The translations under genes were made by a program, and so were the position numbers. A DNA stretch of 64,000 bases from an uncultured Desulfovibrio sp. (GTDB taxonomy: Bacteria > Desulfobacterota > Desulfovibrionia > Desulfovibrionales > Desulfovibrionaceae): NCBI GenBank assembly GCA_949291675.1, contig CASEWR010000131.1, forward strand, positions 1 to 64,000. The letters run 5' to 3'. Shown here piece after piece: positions 34,780 through 43,214 of the stretch (positions within the stretch are counted from its first letter, which is position 1; every line of letters starts with the position of its first letter). The notes under the pieces were generated by a model. It saw nothing but the letters and a program-made list of their open reading frames with translations, searched no databases and was not told where the DNA came from.

Positions 34780-35760
34780 ATGGCACAGATCATCTTCAAG
34801 GCCATTCCCTATTCCAAGGACGATGTCACCCTGGCCCTGGAGTCCGGGGTCGATGCCGTCATCGTGCCTGCAGAGGACGTGAAGCTCGTCTCAGGTCTTG
34901 CCCGCGGCAACGTCCTTGCCGCAGAGAACGTGCCCTGCGTGGCCCTCACCAGAAAGGAGGACGAGCAGACCTATCTTGAACATGCCAGGGCAGGCATGGC
35001 CACCCTGGCCCCGGGCTGGGAAATCATTCCTGTGGAAAATCTGCTTGCCCAGAGCGATCAGGTCTATGCAGAGGTGCGTACCCTGCAGGAAGCCGAGCTT
35101 GCAGCAGGCATCCTTGAGCGCGGCGTCACCGGCATTGTGGTCCTGCCCGAAGCCCTCGGCGACCTCAAGGCCATTGTGTCCAGCTGCAAGATCAGCCTGG
35201 AAAACGAGTGCCTGGTCGAAGGTGAAATTACCTCAGTCGAGCAGGCAGGCCTCGGCCACAGAGTGTGCTGCGACACCATTGCCATGCTGCATCGCGGCCA
35301 GGGCATGCTGGTGGGCAATTCCGCTGACTTCACCTTTCTTGTCCATGCAGAAACCGAACACAACGAGTATGTGGCTGCCAGGCCCTTCAGGATCAATGCC
35401 GGCGCCGTGCATGCCTATACCCGCCTGCCCCATGACAAGACCTGCTACCTCGAAGAGCTGAAGGCAGGCCGTGAAGTGCAGATCGTGGACCAGGATGGCA
35501 AAACCATGATCACCACTGTTGGCCGGATCAAGCTGGAAGTGCGTCCCATGCTGCTTATCAGGGCAAGGGTCCGCACGCCCGAGGGTGAAAAGCAGGGCGC
35601 AGTCTTCCTGCAGAATGCCGAGACCATCCGCCTCACTGCTCCTGGCGGTACACCTGTCAGCGTGGTCAGCCTCAAGCCCGGGGACAAAATCCTCTGCCGC
35701 ATTGACGAGGCAGGCAGGCATTTCGGCATGCGCATCAGGGAAGAAATTGCCGAGGTCTAA
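34780..35760 (+). CDS. 3-dehydroquinate synthase II, archaeal-type
   Basis: It converts ADH to 3-dehydroquinate by NAD-dependent oxidative deamination and cyclisation, replacing AroB. The 326 residues match the family along the length. The N-terminus is KAIPYSKDDVTLALESGVDA. Further parts are LVEGEITSVEQAGLGHRVCCDT, MLVGNSADFTFLVHAETEHN and the C-terminal GDKILCRIDEAGRHFGMRI. The ATG at 34780 lies five bases after the ADH synthase stop; a GTG at 34774 overlapping that stop is an alternative. The two proteins act consecutively. Confidence 0.93.
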   Translation: MAQIIFKAIPYSKDDVTLALESGVDAVIVPAEDVKLVSGLARGNVLAAENVPCVALTRKEDEQTYLEHARAGMATLAPGWEIIPVENLLAQSDQVYAEVRTLQEAELAAGILERGVTGIVVLPEALGDLKAIVSSCKISLENECLVEGEITSVEQAGLGHRVCCDTIAMLHRGQGMLVGNSADFTFLVHAETEHNEYVAARPFRINAGAVHAYTRLPHDKTCYLEELKAGREVQIVDQDGKTMITTVGRIKLEVRPMLLIRARVRTPEGEKQGAVFLQNAETIRLTAPGGTPVSVVSLKPGDKILCRIDEAGRHFGMRIREEIAEV

Positions 35761-35766
35761 TCGTCC

Positions 35767-36963
35767 ATGCCAGTACAAGACAACGAGTCCGCACTGTCCT
35801 CCCTGTCCAGGGAAGAGCTGCTCTCCAGAACCAGAGCCCGCATCGACGCCATTGATGAAAAGCTTCTGGCCCTGTTGAACGAACGCTCGACCCTGAGCAG
35901 GGAAGTCGGCCGCATCAAGGCCGATGACAAGAGCTCCATCTTCAAGCCGCAGCGCGAGCAGGAAATCCTGGAAAGGCTGTGCTCACGCAATACAGGCCCT
36001 CTGCCCGAGGACGCCCTGCGCTCCATCTGGAGGGAAATCATGTCCTCCTCCAGAGCGCTGCAAAGGCCTCTGCGCGTGGCCTATCTCGGCCCTGAAGGCA
36101 CGTTTTCCTACTTTGCAGGCCTGGAATTTCTCGGCCACAGTGCACGCTACCGCGCCTGCGTGGACCTGCCTGCCGTGTTCGAGGAAGTGAATGCCACCAC
36201 CTGCGACCTGGGCATTGTGCCCCTGGAAAACTCCCTGCAGGGCACTGTGGGCATCAGCTTTGACCTCTTCCTCAAGTACCCTGTGACCATTCAGGCAGAG
36301 CTCTTTTCCCGCATTTCCCACTGCCTGCTCAGCCGCGAGGAAAACTTCTCGGACATCAAAGCTGTGTATTCCCACCCCCAGCCCCTGGCCCAGTGCGCCT
36401 TCTGGCTGCGCGCCCATCTGCCCGGTGCCGTGCTCATTCCTGCCGAAAGCACTGCCGCAGCAGCCCGCAAGGCTGCCGAGACTCCCGGCGCAGCCTCCAT
36501 CGGCAACGGCAGCCTGGCCAACCTGGTCGGCCTCAACGTCCTTGCCAAGCGCATCGAGGATTCCCCCGGCAACTGGACACGCTTTGTAGTCATTGCCCGC
36601 GAAGGCGAGCAGAACAAGCTGGGCAGCCTGCCTCTGAACAAGAAGCCCCTTGTCAGCGGCCACAAGACGTCCATTCTGTTCACGCTTCCTGACAAGCCGG
36701 GCTCTCTTTCCGCAGTGCTGAACCTCTTTGCCAGCCACGGCGTCAATATGCGCAAGCTGGAATCACGCCCCCTTCTCGGAGAACGCTGGAAGTACGTCTT
36801 CTTCGTGGACGTGGAAGAGGATCTTCTGCGCGAGGAATACAGAGACACTGTCCTTGGGCTGAGCGAGCTGTGCAATACCTGCCGCATCCTCGGTTCCTAT
36901 GCCACCGGTCCGCAGCTTGACCGCGTCTGGGAACCCGAAGATGCCGTCGATGCTGACAACTGA
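35767..36963 (+). CDS. pheA: P-protein: chorismate mutase / prephenate dehydratase
   Basis: It makes phenylpyruvate for phenylalanine. The 398 residues hold an AroQ chorismate mutase (about 15-95: RARIDAIDEKLLALLNERSTLSREVGRIK), prephenate dehydratase (about 105-280: VAYLGPEGTFSYFAG, then LGIVPLENSLQGTVG and the TRF motif as WTRFVVIA) and an ACT domain (about 297-375: TSILFTLPDKPGSLSAVLNLFASHGVNMRKLESRP), where Phe would inhibit. It begins six bases after the DHQ synthase II gene. Confidence 0.96.
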   Translation: MPVQDNESALSSLSREELLSRTRARIDAIDEKLLALLNERSTLSREVGRIKADDKSSIFKPQREQEILERLCSRNTGPLPEDALRSIWREIMSSSRALQRPLRVAYLGPEGTFSYFAGLEFLGHSARYRACVDLPAVFEEVNATTCDLGIVPLENSLQGTVGISFDLFLKYPVTIQAELFSRISHCLLSREENFSDIKAVYSHPQPLAQCAFWLRAHLPGAVLIPAESTAAAARKAAETPGAASIGNGSLANLVGLNVLAKRIEDSPGNWTRFVVIAREGEQNKLGSLPLNKKPLVSGHKTSILFTLPDKPGSLSAVLNLFASHGVNMRKLESRPLLGERWKYVFFVDVEEDLLREEYRDTVLGLSELCNTCRILGSYATGPQLDRVWEPEDAVDADN

Positions 36964-37030
36964 CTGCAGCAGGAGCGGCTCGAACAACGGACCAGATGAC
37001 GGTATCAACCTGTCGATTCCATTGAACCTG

Positions 37031-37069
37031 CGAGCCCTGGCTTGTGCCATGCTCACCAGCCAGGGCTCG
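37031..37069 (+). terminator. Perfect 12-bp hairpin between pheA and aroA
   Basis: CGAGCCCTGGCT pairs with AGCCAGGGCTCG around a 15-base loop, with no U-run. The 260-bp gap also has three near-copies of GAAGATCCT (about 37111-37130). It may be a partial terminator, a processing site or an mRNA stabiliser. Confidence 0.5.
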
Positions 37070-37223
37070 CGAATGCGGCGAACCTCCGGGTCAGAGAGAC
37101 AAGCGGAAACTGAAGATCCTGAAGATCCTGAAGCCGTGCAGAACTTTTGTAACGCACCAGAGAAAAAAAAGGAGGCGGCGATTCTCCCCTGCCTGAAGGC
37201 AGTGGTTTTCTCGCCGAGTTTTG

Positions 37224-38606
37224 ATGATTGAAGTCACAGCGCCGGCTTCCAAGTCCATCAGTCACCGCTATCTCATAGCGGCTGCCCTTGCCGGCGGAAC
37301 AAGTACCATTCACAACGTCCTGGACAGCCGGGACACCACCTGTACCAGGGAAATCCTCTCCCTGGCAGGGGCCGGATTCTCTCCGCTGGCAGACGGCAGC
37401 TGGGAGGTACGGGGCACACACGGCAAACTGCGTGGCGGCAAAACCGATCCCCTCTCCTGCTATGTGCACGAGTCAGGGACAAGCTGCCGCCTGCTCACGG
37501 CAGTACTGGCCTCAGGCAGAGGAAATTTCCGCATCCACGGCGCACCCCGCATGCACGAGCGCCCCATGGGCTCGCTCATCGAGGCCCTGCGCTCCCTTGG
37601 CTGCGACATTTCCTGTGAGGAAAAGGAAGGCTATGCGCCTCTTTTGCTGCGCACCCGCGGCATCAGCGCAGACGCGCTGTCCGCGCAGGAACATGTGGGC
37701 AGACATGCTCTGACTGTGAGCATGGACGAGTCCAGCCAGTACTTCTCAGGTCTGCTTCTGGCCAGCCCCCAGGCTGATGAGATGATCACCCTGGTCCTGG
37801 GAGGCAGTCATGTGGTCTCCTGGCCCTACATCGGCCTGACCCTGCAGTGCATGCACGACTTCGGCATCAAGTTCCTGGTGGAAACCAGGGAGAACGAGGA
37901 AGCCGACTGGTACGCAGCTGACTGGCGCAATCTCAGTCACGTGGAGCCCATGTGCCTGCGTGTGAAGGTACAGCCCTGCACCTACCATGCCGGCAACTTC
38001 CAGGTGGAAGGCGACTGGTCCGGCGCCTCCTATCTTGTGGCAGCTGGTGCTCTTGGCAGGCAGGCCACCCGCATCAGGGGGGTGCGCACCGACTCCCTGC
38101 AGGGCGACAGAGCACTGCTTGACATCATCCAGGCCATGGGTGCCAGGATCACAAGCTCTGACAGTGGCATCACCATCACCCCTGCCCCGCTGCATGGTGT
38201 GGATGTGGACATGTCCCAGTGTCCTGACCTTGTGCCCACCATTGCCGTGCTGGCAGCCTTTGCAGACGGCCAGACCCGCATTTCCAATGTCGCGCATCTG
38301 CGCATCAAGGAGACGGATCGCATCAAGGCCCCTGCCACTGCCCTGCGCAGCATAGGTGTCGTGGTCAGGGAACGCGAGGACGGCCTGATCATTGACGGCC
38401 TCGGCAGCTCTGCGCGCCTGAACCTGCAGGGCATGCGCTTTGCCACCAGCAATGATCACCGCATGGCCATGAGCCAGGCGCTCTTTGCTCTGCGTGCCAA
38501 TGATGTGCGCGCTCCGGAAATGTTCCGTCTCATGGACGATCCGCAGGTGGTCAGCAAGTCCTTCCCGACCTTCTGGAAAACCTTTGAGGTCTTTTCTGAT
38601 GACTAG
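37224..38606 (+). CDS. aroA: 3-phosphoshikimate 1-carboxyvinyltransferase (EPSP synthase)
   Basis: It joins PEP to shikimate 3-phosphate. The 460 residues start straight at the active-site motif VTAPASKSISHRYLIAAAL. Further motifs: ESGTSCRLLTAV, SMDESSQYFSGLLLA, the catalytic VRTDSLQGDRALLD part, RIKETDRIKA and ATSNDHRMAMSQALFAL. The ATG at 37224 is used; a TTG lies one codon earlier. Its stop overlaps the tyrA start by eight bases. Note that the shikimate kinase is not in the cluster. Confidence 0.95.
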   Translation: MIEVTAPASKSISHRYLIAAALAGGTSTIHNVLDSRDTTCTREILSLAGAGFSPLADGSWEVRGTHGKLRGGKTDPLSCYVHESGTSCRLLTAVLASGRGNFRIHGAPRMHERPMGSLIEALRSLGCDISCEEKEGYAPLLLRTRGISADALSAQEHVGRHALTVSMDESSQYFSGLLLASPQADEMITLVLGGSHVVSWPYIGLTLQCMHDFGIKFLVETRENEEADWYAADWRNLSHVEPMCLRVKVQPCTYHAGNFQVEGDWSGASYLVAAGALGRQATRIRGVRTDSLQGDRALLDIIQAMGARITSSDSGITITPAPLHGVDVDMSQCPDLVPTIAVLAAFADGQTRISNVAHLRIKETDRIKAPATALRSIGVVVREREDGLIIDGLGSSARLNLQGMRFATSNDHRMAMSQALFALRANDVRAPEMFRLMDDPQVVSKSFPTFWKTFEVFSDD

Positions 38607-39393
38607 GCCAGACCTTGATTGTCTGCGTGCGCCCGCAAGCGTGGTCATTGTGGGCTGCTTCGGGCGCATGGGCGGCATGCTCTTTCGCGAGGCCGGCTCC
38701 CGCGGCTTTGGCGTGCGCGGCATAGACAAGCCCCTCACGGAGCTGGAACCCCTGACAAAGGCCCGCATGGTCATTGTCTGTGTGCCTGCAGCAGTCCTTG
38801 AAAGGACATTGCACACCATCTGCCCGCATATGGCTCATGATGCCATTCTTTCTGACATCACCTCAGTCAAGGTGGCACCCATGCAGCAGATGGAAAACAT
38901 CTGGCCAGGCACTGTCATAGGCACACATCCCCTCTTTGGTCCCCAGCATGGTATGGATGAGGATCTGCCCATTGCCCTTGTGCAGGGCAGAAACTGCAGT
39001 GACGAAGCCCTTGCCCTGGCCACTGCCTTCTATGAAGAGCTCTCCTACCGGGTCTTTGTCACGGACGCAGACAGCCATGACAAGGCCATGGCCCGCATCC
39101 AGAATATGAACTTCATCACCTCCCTGGCCTATTGTGCCCAGACAGCAGATGACGAGAGCCTGCAGCAATTCATTACGCCTTCCTTCAAGAGACGTCTGAC
39201 TGCAGCCAAGAAGCTGCTGACTGAGGACGGTGCCATGTTTGCAGGTCTCTTTGACGCAAATCCCTACAGCATGCAGGCAGTGCGTCAGTTCTCCAAACTG
39301 CTGAGCCTTGCCTCTGCAGGCGATATTGACCTTCTGCTGAACAAGGCCAGACGCTGGTGGAAGGACGATGGCGCAGCGTCAAGGCACGACTGA
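38599..39393 (+). CDS. tyrA: Prephenate dehydrogenase
   Basis: It oxidises prephenate to 4-hydroxyphenylpyruvate for tyrosine. The 264 residues have the Rossmann motif VVIVGCFGRMGGMLFREAG (near residue 18), DITSVKVAPM, GTHPLFGPQHGM (active-site His) and DSHDKAMARIQNMNFI. No chorismate mutase or ACT part is attached, so it is a short single-domain type; feedback control would have to come from the attenuator or elsewhere. It overlaps aroA and is the last gene of the operon. Confidence 0.93.
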   Translation: MTRPDLDCLRAPASVVIVGCFGRMGGMLFREAGSRGFGVRGIDKPLTELEPLTKARMVIVCVPAAVLERTLHTICPHMAHDAILSDITSVKVAPMQQMENIWPGTVIGTHPLFGPQHGMDEDLPIALVQGRNCSDEALALATAFYEELSYRVFVTDADSHDKAMARIQNMNFITSLAYCAQTADDESLQQFITPSFKRRLTAAKKLLTEDGAMFAGLFDANPYSMQAVRQFSKLLSLASAGDIDLLLNKARRWWKDDGAASRHD

Positions 39394-39458
39394 TGTCGTG
39401 CGCACTGCGCTGTTTCAAAAAAACTCCACTCCCTCACTTGAACGAAACGACACGCGTA

Positions 39459-39488
39459 ACGTCCCCTGTCCTCGTGGCAGGGGACGTT
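39459..39488 (+). terminator. Hairpin after tyrA
   Basis: AACGTCCCCTG pairs perfectly with CAGGGGACGTT. It lies 66 bases after the tyrA stop and has no U-run. Confidence 0.6.
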
Positions 39489-39655
39489 GCTCCAGACAGG
39501 CCATATGCTGGAAAAGCGGATGCGGTGGGACAGCCGCACGGGTCTGGACGGGCCCGGGTGGCCTGCATGGCCGGAGGTCCGGTTAATGGCCGGGAAGCCT
39601 CACAAGACACCGGAAGACAGCATTGAGGCAGCGTCTGCGGGATGAAACCGCCTTT

Positions 39656-39709
39656 TTGAAAGTAAATTTCAATTTTTCCTTGACAGACAGGAAGGGAAGT
39701 CGCTATCCA
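39656..39709 (+). promoter_or_regulatory. Candidate operator plus promoter
   Basis: The inverted repeat TTGAAA-GTAAA-TTTCAA (39656-39672) lies just upstream of a perfect -35 TTGACA (39680-39685). A weak -10 (TATCCA) is 18 bp later. Confidence 0.5.
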
Positions 39710-39710
39710 A

Positions 39711-39877
39711 AAGGTACACGAAAACATTCTGGGAGCTGTCATCCCGTCCATCCGTTTTCGTCCAGTCTACTGCAAATGTTGCTGCCTGGCCTATTTTCCT
39801 ATCGCTACGAGCCTTTTGCACAAGACAACAAAGTGTCGCCCCGGGCAGGATTGCTGAAACCTCCCGGGGTATTTTTT
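39711..39877 (+). ncRNA. Candidate small non-coding RNA
   Basis: About 165 nt between a promoter and a terminator, with no open frame of note. ACGAAAAC (39718-39725) pairs perfectly with GTTTTCGT (39754-39761) around an inner GGGA/TCCC stem. The 3' end is the terminator CCCCGGG...CCCGGGG with a U-run. I do not recognise 6S, 4.5S, RNase P or tmRNA signatures in it. Confidence 0.45.
39839..39877 (+). terminator. Intrinsic terminator of the candidate small RNA
   Basis: CCCCGGG(C)AGG pairs with CCT-CCCGGGG around a nine-base loop, then a U-run (ATTTTTT). Confidence 0.8.
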
Positions 39878-40073
39878 GTCTGGCTCTGGGGCACTGGTGC
39901 CAGTGAGGGCCTGTGGCCGCCCATGCCCCGGACCTGCTGTCATGGCTGGTGCCACAGCTGGTGTCAGGGCTGTCAGGCCTGTCATGACTGTGCATGACCA
40001 CACGCGAAAAAAGCGATGCCGGATGTGGCACCGCCTTTTCTTCTGGAAGGAAATTCCCTGAAAAAACTTCCGC

Positions 40074-40841
40074 TTAGTGGCCGTAGTGCTTAGCGTAGAG
40101 GTCACGCAGGCGCTTGAGAGCCTGGGTGCGCAGCTGGGAAACACGACCTTCGGAGACATGGAGCGCATCAGCGATTTCACGCAGGCTGTATTCCTCGATG
40201 TAGGACATGGAGAGAATGAAGTTGTCGCGCTCAGAGAGGCGGCTGAGCAGGGAGCGGATGTTGGCAGTCACTTCGTTGCGAATGGCCTGTTTGAAGGGGA
40301 CGCCGCCGCTTTCCATGGCCTCGTTGCTGAGGGTTTCTGCCAGAAGGTCCATGTCAGTGGTGATCTGCTGTTCCAGGGCCTGCAGACCCTGGCGCACCTC
40401 GTTCAAAGAGAGCCTGGTCAGCTTTGCAAGCTCGTTCTCGGTGGGCTTTCTGCCCTTCTTGTACTCGAACCTGTCCATAGCCTCCTGCAGGCTCTTCACA
40501 ATGGCTCTGGTGGCGCGGGAGAGGGGATCCCTGCGGCGCATTTCGTCGAGCATGGCACCCTTGATGCGGCTTTCGGCATAGGTTGTGAAGGCAAAGCCTG
40601 TTTCAGGGCGGTACTTGTTCAAAGCTTCCATAAGGCCCATCATGCCGGCGCTGACCAGATCGTTGAGGTCGATGTGGGCGGGAACACGATTTTTCTGCAT
40701 CTGTGCAAGGTAGCGAACCTTAGGGATGCAGGAGCGGATGATGGACTCCTGTTCCCTGCCAGTGAACTCCTGCCAGGATTTGCTGCCCTTCTCAAACAGT
40801 TCCAGGGGGGTGGCGCTTTTCTTGAACAGTGTGGCGAACAT
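40074..40841 (-). CDS. fliA: Flagellar sigma factor (sigma-28, FliA/WhiG family)
   Basis: It directs transcription of late flagellar and chemotaxis genes. The 255 residues have region 2 (DLNDLVSAGMMGLMEALNKYRPETGFAFTTYAESRIKGAMLDEMRR, near residues 60-105), region 3 (KPTENELAKLTRLSLNEV) and region 4 (LSMSYIEEYSLREIADALHVSEGRVSQLRTQALKRLR). GAGGAG precedes the start. It follows flhG on the same strand by 97 bp, the usual order in Desulfovibrio-like genomes, but no other flagellar gene is in the window. Confidence 0.93.
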   Translation of the reverse strand: MFATLFKKSATPLELFEKGSKSWQEFTGREQESIIRSCIPKVRYLAQMQKNRVPAHIDLNDLVSAGMMGLMEALNKYRPETGFAFTTYAESRIKGAMLDEMRRRDPLSRATRAIVKSLQEAMDRFEYKKGRKPTENELAKLTRLSLNEVRQGLQALEQQITTDMDLLAETLSNEAMESGGVPFKQAIRNEVTANIRSLLSRLSERDNFILSMSYIEEYSLREIADALHVSEGRVSQLRTQALKRLRDLYAKHYGH

Positions 40842-40938
40842 CGGCTTTCTCCTCTGCGTGCTCTCTGCGTGCTTTCTGCCTGCTCTCGGCTGCGGTCTTG
40901 TGCGTTCCTGCGTTGCTGTCCGGCTTGTCAGCGGCTTC

Positions 40939-41760
40939 TCATCGACTTCTCATGAGAATGGATTTCCAGAAGAACTGTATGTTGCCGCCTGCCCTCTTTG
41001 CCCCTGGCCACCTGCTCACTGTTTGTGCCAGCTTTGCTGTGGCCTTTGAGGCTTCTGTCTTCGGATACAGCCGTGTGAAGGGCTTTTGTTTCATGACCGC
41101 ATCCCGCACCAGACTGTCCTGGGGGAGAACGCCTGCCAGATCCAGGGAAACACCAGAGAGGAACTGGTCGCAGGCATCGTAGAATTTGGCGAAGAGCTGT
41201 TTGCCCTGCTTCTCGGTCTGGCACATGTTCACGCACACCCGGAAGCGTTCCACATCGTGCGTGACTCTGAGCGTCTTCACCAGGGAGTAGGCATCTGCCA
41301 GGGAAGTGGGCTCGGGATTGAGCACCAGGAGGCGTTCCTGAGCTGCCATGTTGAAGTAGAGCACTGTCTCGCCTGCGCCAGCTGCCGTATCCACGATGAG
41401 GAAGTCCAGCTCGTCTGCCAGGGGCTCCAGGGCGTGGAGCAGTTCCAGACGCTCTGCTGTCTTCAGTTCAGCCACCCTGTTGAAGCCGGAACCTGCGGGC
41501 AGAATGGAGAAACCATAGGGTGTGGCAAAGAGCACATCCTCAAGCTTTGTGCGGGCCTGGAAGAGATGGAAGATATCCTTCGGGGGAGTCACACCAAGCA
41601 GCACGTCCACGTTGGCCAGGCCAAAGTCTGCATCAAGCAGGCAGACGCGATAGCCTGCTGCTGCGAGCTCGCAGGCCAGATTGACGGCAATATTGGTCTT
41701 GCCGACGCCACCCTTGCCTGAGGTGACTGTGAAGACTCTGGGTGTAGTGCCTTGTGCCAT
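40939..41760 (-). CDS. flhG: FlhG/FleN-type MinD-like ATPase
   Basis: A deviant-Walker ATPase of 273 residues that limits flagellar number. SGKGGVGKTNIAVNLA (residues 13-28) holds the signature lysine. LLDADFGLANVDVLLG and LIVDTAAGAGETVLYF follow, and PEPTSLADAYSLVKTL is typical of FlhG rather than MinD. The start at 41760 follows GGAGG; the frame continues upstream without support. It pairs with fliA, but flhF, normally just upstream, is absent. The C-terminal end (FFWKSILMRSR) could be an amphipathic membrane helix. Confidence 0.9.
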   Translation of the reverse strand: MAQGTTPRVFTVTSGKGGVGKTNIAVNLACELAAAGYRVCLLDADFGLANVDVLLGVTPPKDIFHLFQARTKLEDVLFATPYGFSILPAGSGFNRVAELKTAERLELLHALEPLADELDFLIVDTAAGAGETVLYFNMAAQERLLVLNPEPTSLADAYSLVKTLRVTHDVERFRVCVNMCQTEKQGKQLFAKFYDACDQFLSGVSLDLAGVLPQDSLVRDAVMKQKPFTRLYPKTEASKATAKLAQTVSRWPGAKRAGGNIQFFWKSILMRSR

Positions 41761-41806
41761 GGTGACTTCCTCCGAAACATTTGTCCCTGTCGGACACAAG
41801 CCAGAA

Positions 41807-41822
41807 TGCATAGGCTATGCCA
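41807..41822 (-). promoter_or_regulatory. Candidate sigma-54 promoter of flhG
   Basis: On the minus strand TGGCATAGCCTATGCA has GG and GC at the spacing of a -24/-12 element, 47-62 bp upstream of flhG. The second element is ATGC instead of TTGC. Confidence 0.35.
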
Positions 41823-42021
41823 AACTTGTAAGTTCTTTGTATTACACAACTTTTTAGCTCTTTTTCGGACCAGTTCAGCCTGTTTGCACCTTTCTGACAG
41901 GGAAAAGCCTTGCTGTGCGGCCCCCGAGCAGCACGTTTTTTGGGCAAGACGGCGTCCGCCCCTTCCCTGACACCTTATTAAAAGATTGAAAATACAGACT
42001 TTTCAGATTTTCGACACACAT

Positions 42022-42072
42022 AAAAAAGTGGCCGGAAGGGCTGTCAGAAAACTGACAGACATCCTTCCGGCC
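42022..42072 (-). terminator. Long intrinsic terminator after the secreted protein gene
   Basis: GGCCGGAAGG pairs with CCTTCCGGCC, and CTGTCAG with CTGACAG inside; on the minus strand ACTTTTTTA follows. A second hairpin (about 42080-42115, CAGGGGG/CCCCCTG) lies before it. The 460-bp gap from 41761 to 42220 has nothing else I recognise except the flhG promoter. Confidence 0.88.
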
Positions 42073-42220
42073 AGCAAAGTTCTGACAGGGGGGTGACCGA
42101 CTCCCCCTGCCAGTTGCGTACAAGATGTACGCCCTCCCGGGCACGGGAATTTGGAAACAGCGTAACTGGTTGTCTGCTGGTGATATCGCAGCGGTAGACT
42201 GTCTCAGGCAGTGCCTGTTG

Positions 42221-42886
42221 CTAAAAGTCTATCTTGAAGCGCATGCCGACACCGGCATCAACTTCAGGCTGGCTTGTATTCTTGTTGAAAAGGGTATGGG
42301 GCTGACTCTCATCCCGGACAATGACTTCCGGGCCGACGCCCACGGAGACGTTCTGATCCTGCACGGTGGCAAAGGCACGCACTCTGTGCTGGCTGTCCAG
42401 CGCCTTGCTCTCTCCCGGATTGATACTGCCCGGGGCCGGATCCCAGTGCCTGTCCTCTCTGTCCACGCTGACTTCAAGGCCTGACTGAGAACGGGCTCTG
42501 GCTGTTGCTGCGTCTGTGCTGTTGCTGTTGCCTGAAGCCCTGCTCGACTGCGGTACGGCATTACGAAAGAGCTCATCTCCGCCAACGCCCTGATTGCCCC
42601 AGACTGAGGCACTGCGACCTGTTCCAAAGGCCCAGGGACGAGCTCTGGGAACGTCAGCCTGCTGCCTGGCGCTCCTGGCCTTTGCAGTCTGCGCCTTGCC
42701 GGCCCCTGATGGCTGCCGGTCTGCAGGCGCAGCTTCAACCTGAGAGGAGAACAGGCAGAGTGCTGGCAGAAGCACGAGTGCGAGAAGCGTTGCAAGGGAA
42801 AGTACAGCGTGGCCGGCACGTCTGAAAAAGGGCCCCGGATGGGGCTGCGTGCGACCCTGGGAAGAATCTGTATACGTGTACTTCAT
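42221..42886 (-). CDS. Exported protein of unknown function, possible outer-membrane strand at the C-terminus
   Basis: A product of 221 residues that I do not recognise. An N-terminal basic stretch of about 25 residues precedes a hydrophobic core (AVLSLATLLALVLLPALCLF) and likely cleavage after VEAA near residue 53. The middle is Ser/Ala/Arg-rich and low in complexity. The end alternates as in outer-membrane strands (RVRAFATVQDQNVSVGVGPEV and GVGMRFKIDF, with a terminal Phe). The start at 42886 has AGAGGT seven bases upstream. It stands alone, with its own double hairpin downstream. Confidence 0.6.
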   Translation of the reverse strand: MKYTYTDSSQGRTQPHPGPFFRRAGHAVLSLATLLALVLLPALCLFSSQVEAAPADRQPSGAGKAQTAKARSARQQADVPRARPWAFGTGRSASVWGNQGVGGDELFRNAVPQSSRASGNSNSTDAATARARSQSGLEVSVDREDRHWDPAPGSINPGESKALDSQHRVRAFATVQDQNVSVGVGPEVIVRDESQPHTLFNKNTSQPEVDAGVGMRFKIDF

Positions 42887-43214
42887 GGACAACCTCTGCC
42901 ATGGCCGATGGCGCATTCGGGATACTGTCGGAAATCTGACACTCTCTGCCAGATTCCAGCAGTCCGTCACAGCGTCATCTGCTTCATGAAAACCTATCGA
43001 CTGGCGATGAAAGATATTTAGGGCTGAAAGAAAAAAAGTCTGCTCTTGCGGGCTTGTCTGCCGGCATCTGCACCTGCAGACAGATGCCCCCGCGAAGGCG
43101 TACAGAGGCACGTGAAAAAGGAAAAGGACGGCTGCAGTCCCCGAAGAGTCCGCAACCGTCCTTGTTTCTTGCAGTTATTTTGCTGCTGAGTCTGACTGAC
43201 CCAGCCTGTCTGAC
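42887..43214. other. 328-bp gap between the efflux operon and the secreted protein gene
   Basis: It contains the efflux operon terminator (43124-43163). I see no gene. Confidence 0.5.
43124..43163 (-). terminator. Intrinsic terminator of the RND efflux operon
   Basis: AAGGACGG pairs with CCGTCCTT; on the minus strand a TTCCTTTTTC tail follows. Confidence 0.75.

Larger units (their letters stand above)
39394..40073. other. 680-bp region with no protein gene; candidate small RNA
   Basis: It holds an operon-end hairpin (39459-39488), an inverted repeat and promoter (39656-39709), and a terminator (39839-39877). Then about 190 bp follow before fliA (minus) with nothing recognised. Confidence 0.6.
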
